Source: an uncultured Verrucomicrobia subdivision 3 bacterium
GTDB taxonomy: Bacteria > Verrucomicrobiota > Verrucomicrobiia > Limisphaerales > UBA11358
Direction: 5' to 3'
Length of the DNA: 44,983 nucleotides
Assembly: GCA_903865745.1 (NCBI GenBank)
Contig: CAIPKV010000005.1
Location: forward strand, 1-44,983
Shown: piece after piece, positions 44,971 to 44,983 of the stretch
Layout of the letters: each line of letters begins with the position of its first letter
Numbering within the stretch: position 1 is the first letter of the stretch
Notes under the pieces: model-generated
Database searches by the model: none
What the model was told of the DNA's origin: nothing
What the model saw: the letters and a program-made list of their open reading frames with translations, nothing else
Made by a program: the position numbers and the translations under genes

Positions 44971-44983
44971 AGTGTTTTTTCTC

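Overview
The window looks like a chromosome segment of a Verrucomicrobiota bacterium, most likely of the Pedosphaerales/Limisphaerales type. The evidence is the gene style: long secreted proteins built from Ig-like modules, autotransporter-associated beta-strand repeats, a short C-terminal module ending in YRL, H-X9-DG-type pseudopilins and DUF3472 proteins. The assignment is inferred from protein style, not from a marker gene. No rRNA, tRNA, CRISPR array or intact transposase was seen.

The left region (1-19.2 kb) is a set of secreted carbohydrate-active proteins: a putative DUF4874/DUF4832-type glycosidase, a pseudopilin, a divergently oriented pectin-lyase-fold protein, a PATR-type beta-repeat protein, a two-domain esterase (alpha/beta hydrolase plus SGNH) and a 2245-residue multidomain surface protein. 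Several share modules with each other, and four of their upstream regions carry the same C-tract plus AAAGATGCCATA element.

The middle region (19.3-31.7 kb) is a tightly packed plus-strand gene cluster. In order it encodes a sugar-porter MFS permease, a divergent ROK-like protein, a PIG-L deacetylase, NagB, a NahK-like anomeric kinase, a sugar-nucleotide epimerase, a secreted clan GH-D (GH36-like) glycosidase, Tdh, a secreted DUF5077/DUF3472 protein and Kbl. A GH43-GH35 fusion follows at 31.8-34.6 kb. Together these read as a locus for taking apart an acetylamino-sugar and galactose-containing glycan, with threonine catabolism embedded; a glycoprotein substrate is an inference.

The right region (34.6 kb to the end) has a different character: pieces of a mobilizable or conjugative element. 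It holds a small helix-turn-helix protein, a ParA-like ATPase and a membrane-anchored coiled-coil protein in TraK-TraL-TraM-like order, an HU protein, an H1-like basic protein, a J-domain-like protein, two toxin-antitoxin pairs (DUF1778/GNAT and HigBA-like) and a MobF (TrwC/TraI-type) relaxase-helicase behind a small HTH gene. No coupling protein or type IV secretion genes are in the window.

The most unusual sequence is the gene-free stretch 37.05-37.93 kb. It contains a helically phased array of GTTGAA repeats that switches to the inverted orientation, followed by two diverged copies of a ~160-nt element whose two long stems are kept by compensatory base changes.
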